Positions 1 to 9,200 of a stretch of DNA of 34,324 bases are shown here, one piece after another. The stretch covers positions 1-34,324 of IMG/VR virus record IMGVR_UViG_3300001041_000039; one strand, written 5' to 3'. The DNA is from a virus. Every line of letters starts with the position of its first letter. The stretch's first letter is position 1. Below the pieces are notes generated by a model. That model was given only the letters and a program-made list of their open reading frames with translations, was not told the origin of the DNA and made no database searches. Both the position numbers and the translations under genes were made by a program.

Positions 1-115
1 CAAACTGTTCATCACCATCATACCCGATTGGGGTGATAGTTGCTTGATCTACGGTTACTCTTTTTATTGTCCCTGGATATTGATCTATATCCTGTGTGTC
101 TATATTGATGGCCAT
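1..115 (-). CDS. 5' end of an unrecognised tail gene (truncated by window edge)
   Basis: ATG 115 is preceded by AGGAG at a normal distance. Thirty-eight codons are visible before the window ends. The N-terminus (MAINIDTQDIDQYPGTIKRV) is polar and shows no signal peptide. It continues the minus-strand tail block; its function cannot be judged from this part. Confidence 0.7.
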   Translation of the reverse strand, partial: MAINIDTQDIDQYPGTIKRVTVDQATITPIGYDGDEQF

Positions 116-140
116 AGTAAATTTCTCCTAAAATAATTTG

Positions 141-473
141 TTACTTATAAAAATAGCTTCTTCCGTTAGTTAGTAAATATGGGCAATTATCGAAAGTACA
201 CGCATAGCCCCAGGAATTTCTTCTATCTGGAGACATGTAGTATACTTTACCAGCATCGTCAGTGTGGTCTACCTTAGTGGGTACAATACCCAGCCTATGA
301 GCACTACGTAAGTCGTCACTTTGTGTAGAGTATGGACAAGGGTTCCATTTATTACCTACATGTTGGTCTTTTTTATACTGTGGTAAATTGCCATAAGCAG
401 TGGTACCATGAGTTACTTCCCACAATTCTTGTGCGGTACCACTAAATGTTAAGCATACAGTGCATCCTGGCAT
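141..473 (-). CDS. Small cysteine-containing protein in tail-tip block
   Basis: This 110-residue protein starts at ATG 473, six bases after AGAGG. It has a C-x-x-C pair at C4/C7 (MPGCTVCLTF) and further cysteines in WNPCPYS (C46) and ACTFDNCPY (near 92 and 97). This cysteine set could bind zinc or form a disulfide-stabilised fold. The rest is polar and rich in Tyr, Asp and His. No family is recognised. It is the second small cysteine-rich protein in this cluster. Confidence 0.6.
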   Translation of the reverse strand: MPGCTVCLTFSGTAQELWEVTHGTTAYGNLPQYKKDQHVGNKWNPCPYSTQSDDLRSAHRLGIVPTKVDHTDDAGKVYYMSPDRRNSWGYACTFDNCPYLLTNGRSYFYK

Positions 474-475
474 AG

Positions 476-904
476 TTATCCTCTAAAATTATATAAATTT
501 CCAGCCTCATCTACAACATATGATGTATAAACAAGACTAAATGCGTGTCTTGTATCCTCATGATTAGAAGTGTCTATTAAGATAAAGTCATTATGCTTAA
601 ATTGTGGCACTCTATTTAGCTCTGTATCATGTACTATTTTGGCCTCTTTGAGTGTTACTGTATTATTCTTGTTATATACTACACCACCCCAAGACAGTTT
701 AGCTATGTAAACATTTTTTACAAACAACAAATATTGTTTGTAAAAATCTAGTTTTATGAACTCATTGGGGTTAATTTTGTTGGCTATACTTAAAGCAGGC
801 CCTGATAGACGCGCATTATTCAATAAGCATTCCCCATCGGTTTTGTATTCAACTTTTTCCCAAGATAATGCTAATGTGTATTTTTCTGCAATACTAAATT
901 TCAT
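476..904 (-). CDS. Unrecognised protein in tail-tip block
   Basis: This 142-residue protein starts at ATG 904 with AGAGG five bases upstream and ends in TAA just before the next gene (ATG 473). It is mixed beta, with KLDFYKQYLLFVKNVYIAKL (about 51-70) as the main apolar stretch and no clear transmembrane helix. Its C-terminus reads VVDEAGNLYNFRG. Function is unknown; virion tip or fibre-attachment roles are possible from context. Confidence 0.6.
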   Translation of the reverse strand: MKFSIAEKYTLALSWEKVEYKTDGECLLNNARLSGPALSIANKINPNEFIKLDFYKQYLLFVKNVYIAKLSWGGVVYNKNNTVTLKEAKIVHDTELNRVPQFKHNDFILIDTSNHEDTRHAFSLVYTSYVVDEAGNLYNFRG

Positions 905-918
905 TTAAACCTCTTTAA

Positions 919-1596
919 TTATATCCATAGTGGAGTAAAAGGTATGTTGGCATTACCAGAACAAATATCACCTGCTCCGGCAGAAGGGTTACCAACAGAA
1001 GTAACAACACCTGTAAAACTTCTATCCGCGGTGCCTTGTTGACCGGCAGACACGCTACCAGTAATACTTTCCAGAACACTTGCCATATCAAAAGTTATAC
1101 CTACTATATTACCGTCCGCTATACCAAAAGCTACGTTAGCTGAACCCTCTGTAATGCCCCTCAGTAAAACAGTTGGGGCTGGGGATTCACTGGGATCAGA
1201 TCCATCTATCCATCTGGTTAATCCCCACGTCTCTTGCCCAACCATTTGTGGGTCTGATTTGTTGTAGCTGTAACTTGTTAATTGCCAATCGTTATAAGAA
1301 AAACTAGTAACTTCAACATCACAAGAAGCGGGGTTGACCCCCGCAGTAATACCTGCGGGTGTACTACAACTGGTACTTGGGGTAACACTATAAGGACCTA
1401 TACCAGAACCCCCTGGCGGACTATACACAGTAACATTTAAAGTTTCTGTCGGTTTTTCAACAGTTCTATACGCTGAAAAACTGCCCAAACAGTATAACCT
1501 TGTTGTATTAGGATTAACTCCCCACTGGGCAGACACACCGCAGGCACCAGAAAAAATACCTGTGATGTCTGTACCAAAACCTATTATAACACCCAT
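919..1596 (-). CDS. Tail-tip/baseplate protein, Gly/Ser/Thr-rich
   Basis: The protein has 225 residues, with ATG 1596 behind AAGGAGG at six bases. The N-terminus MGVIIGFGTDITGIFSGACG is Gly-rich and apolar but not a convincing signal peptide. The centre has SFSYNDWQLTSYSYNKSDPQ (about residues 98-117), then QETWGLTRWIDGSD and VLLRGITEGSANVAFG, a beta pattern typical of tail-tip proteins. Five cysteines are scattered through it (the first near residue 19). It could be an adaptor between the tip and receptor-binding proteins, but no family is recognised. Confidence 0.65.
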   Translation of the reverse strand: MGVIIGFGTDITGIFSGACGVSAQWGVNPNTTRLYCLGSFSAYRTVEKPTETLNVTVYSPPGGSGIGPYSVTPSTSCSTPAGITAGVNPASCDVEVTSFSYNDWQLTSYSYNKSDPQMVGQETWGLTRWIDGSDPSESPAPTVLLRGITEGSANVAFGIADGNIVGITFDMASVLESITGSVSAGQQGTADRSFTGVVTSVGNPSAGAGDICSGNANIPFTPLWI

Positions 1597-1634
1597 AAAC
1601 TGCCTCCTTATTACTTACTTTTACAAAGGTTACT

Positions 1635-1841
1635 TTATTTTAATCTCTCTAAACAGTTAAAGTATACTGTATAATCACAGGTATAACGTGTAGAGCAATC
1701 TTTACAAAATCTGCGTTTATAAACTTCTAACCTGGCTTTAATCTGTCTGTCCGTAAGATATTTATAGCCATCAGTAATGCTTTTACTTTTTTCAATATTA
1801 TTGTCTTTATTATGTCTTCTACCACAAGCGCCGCAAGCCAT
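1635..1841 (-). CDS. Small six-cysteine, probably zinc-binding protein
   Basis: This 68-residue protein starts at ATG 1841 (TAATG overlap; GGAGG nine bases upstream). The cysteines are C3 and C6 (MACGACGRRH), C46 and C49 (FCKDCSTRY), C55 and C63. Two C-x-x-C pairs, with H10 nearby, could hold one zinc ion; the other two cysteines may form a second site. A basic helix (about residues 30-45) lies between. It is not a known tail protein type and looks more like a small regulatory, chaperone or nucleic-acid-binding protein placed among tail-tip genes. Confidence 0.65.
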   Translation of the reverse strand: MACGACGRRHNKDNNIEKSKSITDGYKYLTDRQIKARLEVYKRRFCKDCSTRYTCDYTVYFNCLERLK

Positions 1842-2092
1842 TAAACAAAACCTCCATCAGTAGTTGTTATTAATGTCACATGGTTTTCATTAAAGCCCTC
1901 TGTATCAACTATCGGATTCATGTCTATTGATGCCACATACCCAGTAAAAGTCTGGTCAGCTGCGTCTATTGGGTGCCAATAACGTATACCTGGATAATTT
2001 GATATTAAAGTATAGGATACAGTAGCTATACCCATTACATCATAACTTATGGATAAAGTGGTGCAATCTATGAATTCAATGTACTCAGCCAT
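1841..2092 (-). CDS. Small beta-rich tail-tip protein of unknown function
   Basis: The protein has 83 residues, with ATG 2092 eleven bases after GGGAG (a long spacer). The pattern GIATVSYTLISNYPG (21-35), QTFTGYVASIDMNPI (47-61) and HVTLITTTDGG is a short beta-sandwich-like repeat seen in baseplate-associated proteins. Its terminal codons contain the GGAGG site for the next gene, and its TAA overlaps the next ATG by one base, so the pair is coupled. No family name can be given. Confidence 0.65.
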   Translation of the reverse strand: MAEYIEFIDCTTLSISYDVMGIATVSYTLISNYPGIRYWHPIDAADQTFTGYVASIDMNPIVDTEGFNENHVTLITTTDGGFV

Positions 2093-2095
2093 AAA

Positions 2096-2419
2096 TTAAA
2101 AATCTCCCACATTACCAGTAATGGCTTCATCTTCCTCTACATACTCTGAATTAAATGTGGTTTTTCCTGAGAAAACGGAACCACTTCTATCGTTTAGTCT
2201 ATTAAAACTAGCGGAAGTAAGTTCTCCAAATTGTCCTCTAAAATCTTCACTCTCTGGTAAATATTCTGAATATAAATATGTGTCATTCTGTGTTTTTTCG
2301 GCCATAAAAGTATGCACATAAAACGACCCTGCCCCTTGTGCCCCTTTGGACATAGGCGATCCACTACGTAATTTATATGTGTATCCTGTATATTTAACTG
2401 TACTAGCGCCGTCTTTCAT
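2096..2419 (-). CDS. Small tail-tip protein of unknown function
   Basis: This 107-residue protein starts at ATG 2419, eight bases after GAGAGG, and ends in TAA. It is Ser/Thr/Gly/Tyr-rich with a beta-type N-terminus (VKYTGYTYKLRSGSPMSKG) and an acidic C-terminus. There are no cysteines and no membrane segment. It sits three bases before the next gene, whose ribosome binding site lies in this coding end. The role is inferred only from its place in the tail-tip block. Confidence 0.6.
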   Translation of the reverse strand: MKDGASTVKYTGYTYKLRSGSPMSKGAQGAGSFYVHTFMAEKTQNDTYLYSEYLPESEDFRGQFGELTSASFNRLNDRSGSVFSGKTTFNSEYVEEDEAITGNVGDF

Positions 2420-2434
2420 GATTAATACCTCTCA

Positions 2435-3058
2435 TTAAGTATCATATTTTACAAATTTCACATCGCTCGAACTAGCAGAAAAATTATTAGCGTAAACAAA
2501 TTCATAGTTAGCAGTAGGTAGTTGCCCTGGTTGGAATTGTGCTGAAAAACTTTGTAAATTTAAATTACCATAATCAGCTATACCTGTATCTATAATTAAT
2601 GTGTCGCTGTTATTTGTATTAAAAGACCAAGGAGCACCTATATATCTCAAACCGTACCCATCATACTGTATCTCATCTTCATAGATAGACGCCGGCCCAG
2701 AAGAAGCAGAGGCATTAATGGTTCTATATGAAACTGCAGGTATATTAAGAAAACCTAAATCCTCTACATCGCCTGCTATACTGGCCTGCCCTTCGCCTTG
2801 GTATAAAAAATATATAATGTCTTTGTCACAATTATATTTTCTTAGCCATGGAATAGAGACATTAATTCTACCAGGACAACCTACGTGTGTGTTATTATTT
2901 ATATACGCTGATATAGATACCACACCGATAGTAGGGCCTATTATCAAATTACCTGCTACTTTTGATACTTCTGTATTTATTCTGGAGCTAATAGATATTA
3001 GACATCTGTCTAGTCCTGGAAAAGCCCCAACTAATTTACAACAAGTACTATCAGCCAT
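2435..3058 (-). CDS. Tail-tip/baseplate protein of unknown family
   Basis: The protein has 207 residues; ATG 3058 overlaps the preceding stop by one base (TAATG). The N-terminus MADSTCCKLVGAFPGLDRC carries three cysteines in 19 residues, and two more lie near residues 60 and 76. The rest is beta-rich with many aromatic and Asn residues and no helices of note. It probably forms part of the tail tip, judging only from position between hub-like genes. The next gene begins 15 bases after the stop. Confidence 0.65.
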   Translation of the reverse strand: MADSTCCKLVGAFPGLDRCLISISSRINTEVSKVAGNLIIGPTIGVVSISAYINNNTHVGCPGRINVSIPWLRKYNCDKDIIYFLYQGEGQASIAGDVEDLGFLNIPAVSYRTINASASSGPASIYEDEIQYDGYGLRYIGAPWSFNTNNSDTLIIDTGIADYGNLNLQSFSAQFQPGQLPTANYEFVYANNFSASSSDVKFVKYDT

Positions 3059-3465
3059 TATGGATTCCCCGCCGTAGGTGCTGGTGTATAATCGGTAAAG
3101 TAAGTACCATATGCCGGGCCACCTTGAGCAATAGAAGAGTGGTCGTGTATTGGTACTGCTACTATATTTACAATATATGTATTAGCGTCATTTAATGCAA
3201 AAAAGTATATCCTATTTGGATATGGTTTATTATGTGTGTACCTAACACTTGTTTCATCATAAGTTACTGCGGTAACTTCTCCAACCGCTTCATTCTCTAC
3301 AACAAAACCTCTTATAGGTAATTTTTTACCACCAGTCATAGTTACCTCCCTAAATTCAGGAAATAAGCCGTTTGGATGATGTTGTGTTTCAGTAACAGCC
3401 GGGATTTTAAGGTCTATATACATACCCGGAGTTAAACTTGTAGATATTAAATTAATGGTAGCCAT
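3058..3465 (-). CDS. Small tail-tip protein with H-D-H motif
   Basis: This 135-residue protein starts at ATG 3465 (TAATG overlap with the preceding gene; GAGGCGG acts as ribosome binding site). It is beta-rich: LTPGMYIDLKIP near the start, RGFVVENEAVGEVTAVTYDE in the middle, and a C-terminal VPIHDHSSIAQGGPAYGTYF (residues 105-123) ending in a Pro/Ala tail. The H107-D-H109 pair followed by Gly-Gly looks like a conserved functional site and could bind metal, as the H-x-H motifs of some phage spike and fibre tips do. The family is not recognised. It lies inside a coupled block of tail-tip genes. Confidence 0.65.
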   Translation of the reverse strand: MATINLISTSLTPGMYIDLKIPAVTETQHHPNGLFPEFREVTMTGGKKLPIRGFVVENEAVGEVTAVTYDETSVRYTHNKPYPNRIYFFALNDANTYIVNIVAVPIHDHSSIAQGGPAYGTYFTDYTPAPTAGNP

Positions 3466-4058
3466 TATTCCGCCTCAGGCCCCACAACCGACGAATCAGT
3501 ATAACCAATGACCGCCTCCATATTAACACTAGGTATATCTCTATCAGTAGATAGTTTTGCTGGATTATCCTTGGTTGCTAGTGTTTGTGTGTTTTCGTCT
3601 ATTAAACCTTCTTTTGTAGGAATTAGTCTTGGTTCTTGTGGCGCATATTTTAATCTACTGCTTTTAAGCCCATCACGTACAGAAGTAATAGTGGCCCAAG
3701 CAGAGTCAGAATAGGTCTGTCTTCTAGTAAATCGTTTATTCTCTAATCTATATAAAACATCTGTTCCACTTATATTCAACATTAAATATGCTGGGTCATC
3801 CCATACTGGGGAAGGAACAACTTTTTTTATGAATCCTGTAAAAATTAATGGCATATCATCCTGTGTTCCAGCATATATGGCTACTTCTCCAGTTACCGCA
3901 CTTAGATTTTCACCTAATACTTTTAAGGAGGCATTAAAATTAGACGTTGTGCCTCTGCTTTTATTAATACTAAAAGATTGTATATAAGGAGTTACTATTT
4001 CTAGTTCAGTCTCTTTACAAACTATTTTAGCCCTAATGTGAATTAAATCTATGGCCAT
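3465..4058 (-). CDS. Baseplate hub-like protein (gp27-type N-terminal barrel)
   Basis: The protein has 197 residues, with ATG 4058 seven bases after AAGGAG. The segment from ELEIVTPYIQSFSINKSRG (about residues 17-35) through FNASLKVLGENLSAVTGEVA, LIFTGFIKKVVPSP (about 71-84) and MLNISGTDVLYRLENKRFTR (about 92-111) has the order seen in the first beta-barrel of phage and secretion-system hub proteins (a strand with S-R-G, a measured quantity with I-F-T-G-x-I, then a domain of the type I-x-G-x-D-x-L-x-R-L). Only this N-terminal barrel is present; the C-terminal 70 residues are loop-like. The hub may therefore be split over this gene and its neighbours. The stop overlaps the next ATG by one base (TAATG), which indicates translational coupling. 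Confidence 0.6.
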   Translation of the reverse strand: MAIDLIHIRAKIVCKETELEIVTPYIQSFSINKSRGTTSNFNASLKVLGENLSAVTGEVAIYAGTQDDMPLIFTGFIKKVVPSPVWDDPAYLMLNISGTDVLYRLENKRFTRRQTYSDSAWATITSVRDGLKSSRLKYAPQEPRLIPTKEGLIDENTQTLATKDNPAKLSTDRDIPSVNMEAVIGYTDSSVVGPEAE

Positions 4059-4069
4059 TTATATTCTCC

Positions 4070-6253
4070 TTATGATTCCATAGGAACATTATATATTTTT
4101 ACTACTACTTCATCACCAACTCTTATGATATCTGATATAGCGCTGTAAGCCGTTACAATGCCTATCCCAGCTACTAAAACTTTATATCTAAGGCAGTTAC
4201 CTTCATCTTGTATTACTATACCATTTTCTGTAATAGACTCAACTTGTTTTGTGTATTGTCCACCGGTTACCCCAGATATCAAACCGGTGTTGGGTATATA
4301 AGGGCCTTCTGTTACGGATATTGTGTAAGAACCCATATCTGTATAGGAATAGGTTATATTATTAATTACACCCCCTTGTAGCCCAGTACCACCTAATTGT
4401 GGGTTACAGTTAGGACCACAAACATAACTTATCTCTAATGTCTTATCTCTATTTAGTATTTCCTTTAATCTATAAGAAAAATTAATTGTTTCTTGTTCTG
4501 ATAAAGTAGCCATATTTGTTTCAAATATTTGTGTCCCATTTAATGCTCGCATTTTTATTTCATAATCACTGTCTTGTAATGCCTGTACAGTAGTTGGGTC
4601 TGAATCTACTATGGCAGATGCTTGATCTACTAGCTCACCATTAATGGCTATTGGGGCTGGATCATCTATAACAACAATTGGTGCTATTTCTAAACGTAAA
4701 TCTTGTGCTATTTCCAGTGCGCGGCCGTGAGGATCATATATCTCCACAGAAGGTATATTTAAATCAATCTGTGCCCAAAGTTGTTGTACTAAATAACCAG
4801 CACCTTCTTTTGGTATTAAAGTGCCTTTACCTACACCAGGATCAGAGTTTGGTTCATTAGCTAAAATACAGTTAGGGTGCAGCTTAAAGGAAACATCTGT
4901 TCCATACGTACCCCAGTCATAGGCGTGTGCATTATTGATTACCTGAATACATAATTGACCTGTGTCGATATTATAGCCAATACCATAATCTACTCCTTCT
5001 TCTAATACGTAAGCTTTTGGAGTTAAATCATTAGCTATTACAAAAACCTCAGTTTGTTTTAGTAACTCTAATTTTTCTTCATTACTTTGGGATTTTAAAA
5101 AATTAGCCACAACTTCGTCATTTTTAGGGAATGATTTGCACATGGACAGCTCTTGCCCGACTACAAATATTTTAGAAACTCTAATTAAATTATCTGTCTG
5201 CACATTCCTAACAGTCGTGTATCTTAAACTATTTGGTAAGCTTATAGGTATAGTTTCTGTACCATCGCAACTTATTTCGTAGCTTAATCCTTCATAGCAT
5301 CCATTTTCTGGTGTAGATTGTGGTTGAAGTCCAATCCACACATCACGTTTTTTTAATACGCCGATATTAACCGAATTATTATTTATTGGTACAGCCTTAG
5401 CACTAATAATTCCTTTGGGACCTGCAAGTAGGTATGGCACTGAGGATTGTTGTTTGACCGATACTTTTGTAAGTCTATCAACTTTTGGTCCTGGGTCTAA
5501 ATACCATAACCAACCGACTACTTTTTCCCAAACAGATTGTACTTCATATATACTTTCAACACCATCATTAACTGCCCAAGCATTTAAATTAGGATCTTTA
5601 AATGTTACCACTGCGTGTCTTTTGTATGTGACTAGCGGGCAATCACTAGATATTTGACTAGTGTCCCAAATCAAAGCCTGAGCTAGGCTGTATTCCGACT
5701 CTTCTATTGACATACCTTCTTCGGAATTAACTTCTTGTACATTATAGAGTAAATTTACCCAGTCGCGTACTTCTCTTTTTGATCTGGGTTTTTTACCTGT
5801 GACTTTAACACTTATCTCAGGAACATCAAATGTGGTGGATACTACACTTGTGTATACATCAGTTATACCACCAGACATAGAACCTATTTCTATTATACTA
5901 ACATTACCTTCAGGAGTAACTACAATCTCTAATGGGTTGTTATATAATCCCTTAGCAAAGGGTTCTATTAATGACATTTTTATGGCAGACATTGTATCAA
6001 CATCTTTGATGTCCACACCAAGGAGTTCCCCACTAGGATCAATACCCAAAGCAGATAAATCTGATGGTATACCAAAAGTATTAAGGATAGTACTAACTAA
6101 GGGGCCAGTACTTTGTTGTGACATTAAATCAGAAAGCTCTTGATCTAAATCAGCATAATTTACTGGCAAACCATTAATTATATGGTAATTGGTCCAAGTA
6201 CCATCGGCCTTTTGATGTACATCATTAGGTATTCTATATTCAGTAAGTGCCAT
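4070..6253 (-). CDS. Large tail-tip / baseplate hub-like protein
   Basis: This 727-residue protein starts at ATG 6253, only four bases after the tape measure stop; a modest AGGAATATAGG site lies in the tape measure end. It ends with TAA 11 bases before the next gene. It is largely beta-structured. Features: DWVNLLYNVQEVNSEEG near residues 165-181, GLSYEISCDGTETIPISLP near 323-341, a VxxxGVDYGIGYNIDTGQL beta segment near 420-440, and a C-terminal YSYTDMGSYTISVTEGPYIP segment (about 634-653) typical of phage tail-hub and distal tail proteins. The position directly after the tape measure gene is where distal tail and hub genes normally lie. No peptidase, lysozyme or sugar-binding domain could be identified. 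Assignment as a tail-tip structural protein is fairly secure; the specific name is not. Confidence 0.65.
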   Translation of the reverse strand: MALTEYRIPNDVHQKADGTWTNYHIINGLPVNYADLDQELSDLMSQQSTGPLVSTILNTFGIPSDLSALGIDPSGELLGVDIKDVDTMSAIKMSLIEPFAKGLYNNPLEIVVTPEGNVSIIEIGSMSGGITDVYTSVVSTTFDVPEISVKVTGKKPRSKREVRDWVNLLYNVQEVNSEEGMSIEESEYSLAQALIWDTSQISSDCPLVTYKRHAVVTFKDPNLNAWAVNDGVESIYEVQSVWEKVVGWLWYLDPGPKVDRLTKVSVKQQSSVPYLLAGPKGIISAKAVPINNNSVNIGVLKKRDVWIGLQPQSTPENGCYEGLSYEISCDGTETIPISLPNSLRYTTVRNVQTDNLIRVSKIFVVGQELSMCKSFPKNDEVVANFLKSQSNEEKLELLKQTEVFVIANDLTPKAYVLEEGVDYGIGYNIDTGQLCIQVINNAHAYDWGTYGTDVSFKLHPNCILANEPNSDPGVGKGTLIPKEGAGYLVQQLWAQIDLNIPSVEIYDPHGRALEIAQDLRLEIAPIVVIDDPAPIAINGELVDQASAIVDSDPTTVQALQDSDYEIKMRALNGTQIFETNMATLSEQETINFSYRLKEILNRDKTLEISYVCGPNCNPQLGGTGLQGGVINNITYSYTDMGSYTISVTEGPYIPNTGLISGVTGGQYTKQVESITENGIVIQDEGNCLRYKVLVAGIGIVTAYSAISDIIRVGDEVVVKIYNVPMES

Positions 6254-6257
6254 GTAT

Positions 6258-9200
6258 TTAGCCTATATTCCTATTAGCATACACTAGTGTCATTAAACGT
6301 TTTAATTGCCCATCAATAGATGTTAGTTCAAACTTTAATTTACTAATGTCGGTCCTTTGCCTATTTATATAAGAGTCAATTAATTTTGAATTATTATTCA
6401 AAATATCTTTTTTAACTTCCGCAATTCGTACATTTATCTCAGCCTGTACATCCTTTCCAAAAGATTCCTGTAAATTAGTTAACTTAGAATCTATTATGTG
6501 TATTTGTTCATCAGTTTGCTCTTTAACAAAAGCTATACTTTCTAATGCGGTATCTAAAATTGTACTATCAGCACCTACGGATTTAGTATTATTTATGGAG
6601 TCCGCCAGGTTCTTAAACATAGTTTCTAGATTAGATGTATCTAGTTTAACGTTTGAAGAATCCAAAGATATCTTATCTGGTATACTACTTATTACAGAAG
6701 TTAGTTTATCAGTAATACCGTTATCGTCCAATTTAACATCAAATACTTTATCCTCTACTTTTAAGGGAGCTATATCAGCCAACTTTAACTCTTTGTCCTC
6801 TACACGTAATACTCTATCTTCTACCTGTAATTTTTTACTTTCATCCCAAGTAAGTGTAATACTTTTTTGTTGGGCATTAGTAATTGTATTGGTAGTAAGT
6901 TCACTATTAACAAGGCCGCCATCAGCAAAGCGTCTTGGCAATACTACCTCACCTTTCTCTAAATAATGAGGACCGGTAGATCTCGTTACGCCGCCGTCAT
7001 GCATAATAGGCATGAATCTTCCACCTTCAAGTTGCTTATTACCTTTAAAAGCGTCGCTTAAAAGATTACTATTTTCATCTAAATTACGTGTCTTTAAATA
7101 GTCCTCAATAATAGTTTTAACACGTGCGCTGTCACCTTCACTAATACTCTTAACGGCCAGAGCTCTAAATTCATTTGTTGTTAATAAACCCTCCAACTCT
7201 TTTGGCATGTTTTGTTTGGCTGCCAAATTACCGGCATAATTCCAAAATGTGCCCTCATCAGTTTCACTAATTTTAGCACCGCCCATAGGCAACATTGCAT
7301 CTAATTTACCAGTATCCCTAAGTCCTATAACCCTTCCTATATTGGAGGTTAAGGCTATACGATCCTCTACATCAGCAAGTACGTGTCTTAACGCCCGGAG
7401 CGCCGGACTGTTTTGTAATGTATTACCAGATGTAACTAATTTATCAAATTTATTTAATGACTGTCTAGCTTGCCATACATATTCTTCCGGAAGATAGCCA
7501 GCATTAGGCTTACCTGTCTCTTTATCAATACCATGGGATAAGGCATTACGCATGATAGTTGGATCTTCAAGATAATTTCTAAGTTGCTCTACTTCTGGAT
7601 AAGCTGGGCCTGCTGCTGCGGTCATACTTGACATCTTAGCACCTTTATATAAGTAGTTAGGTGTAAAAGTCATAGTATTTGTTTGTTTTTCGGTGCCCAC
7701 ATCATTTGCTGCTAAACGTCTAACGTTTTCCTTTATATCTCGCGTGGCAGTAAAATACTCTTCGGCGGCGCCCACTCTTCCTGCATTGTAAGATTCACCA
7801 AAAGTAGTTTTTCTTTCTGCCATTTGAGTCATAAGTTGTTGTTCTTCAGAAGACACTCTTGAAGTAGTAGCTCCTAATAAGTCTTCAGTTTTAACTCCTT
7901 TTCTTAATTGTTCCTCTTCATTTAAAACTGAGGCCCTTGCTTTAGCCAGAGTTAATACCTCCTTCTCTGTAAACATGGGTATACTACCGCCGTCAGCCAG
8001 GTTATTTTCCTTCATGATGGCTTCTAGTTGTTTTCTGCGCTTGGTAAGGATGTCCTGTGCGCCGGACGCAGAAAACACGTTGCCGCCGTCAGCCAGGTTA
8101 TTTTCCTTCATGATGGCTTCTAGTTGTTTTCTGCGCTTGGTAAGGATGTCCTGTGCGCCGGACGCAGAAAACACGTTGCCGCCGTCAGCCAGGCCTGGCA
8201 TAATACCTTTTTTATTTATATAGTCCAGGGTATCATAACCAAGTTTCTGGGCCGCATGGGCGCGTATTACGTATTCTCCTGGACTAAGCATAGCCGGAAC
8301 TTTATCCTCTCTTGGACCACCAGGACCTGTAATGTAACCCCCGCGAGCCTTAACAAGAGGTGTAGCAGCATCGACAGCAGTAGTCTCTGTCGGTTTATCC
8401 TTTAAAGCTTTATTTAACTCTTGTAGTTGAGTTGTATTATTATAAAGTGCCTCTATTTGTGCTTTAAAATAAGCGTCATCCGCTAAGTGTAGGTTCTCCA
8501 AATCAGGCAAATTCAGCGAGGGTTTTTCAAATAAATCACCACGTGATGCAGCATCCTTCTCTGCCTTAGTTAGTAGGTCATTGGTTTCTTTTAAAGACAT
8601 GAGGTAGTCTGCTTTTGGGGCAGCAAAATTGTACCCTTCTACCCCAGCACCAACTGCTAATGGGGCCGCAGTCAAAAGTGTTGCAGCCTGGGGCCCCATA
8701 AAAAATTCAGCAAGCAGGGCTATATCAGGTCCCATAGCAGCCAGAGCAGATGCACCTAAACTTAAAGTACCTTTTGAAACAAAATCCTTAGTTGGGGTAT
8801 CTGTAAAAACAGATGGTTTATTACGCGCATTTTGACGTTCTTGTTCACTAATAAACATGGCCTGTCCAGCTGCAAATTGGTTTATCATTGCTTTTATTAT
8901 TGGATCGTTAACATCAAAACCTTGTTGCTCAGCCATTTTTGTACCAATAAATGTAGCTTTTTCTTTAACAGCTTTTTCTTGCGCTACACCAGGAGGAACT
9001 ATATTAATATCCTTAATGGCAGCACCTACTGCCCTGCTGGTTAAATTAACAATAGCATTGCCTAATGCATTGTTATATTCTACAAACTTTGGTATAACCC
9101 TACCTAATTCTATAACCAAATTCCCCGTAGGCACAGAAAGAGCATCCAAGGCTTTGTTAGCGGCCACTAAACCAGCCATAGAATTTTGTTCCACTTCACT

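Noticed and set aside
7987-8193. CRISPR array or intergenic repeat
   Set aside because: The 96-bp units are adjacent without spacers and are in frame within coding sequence.
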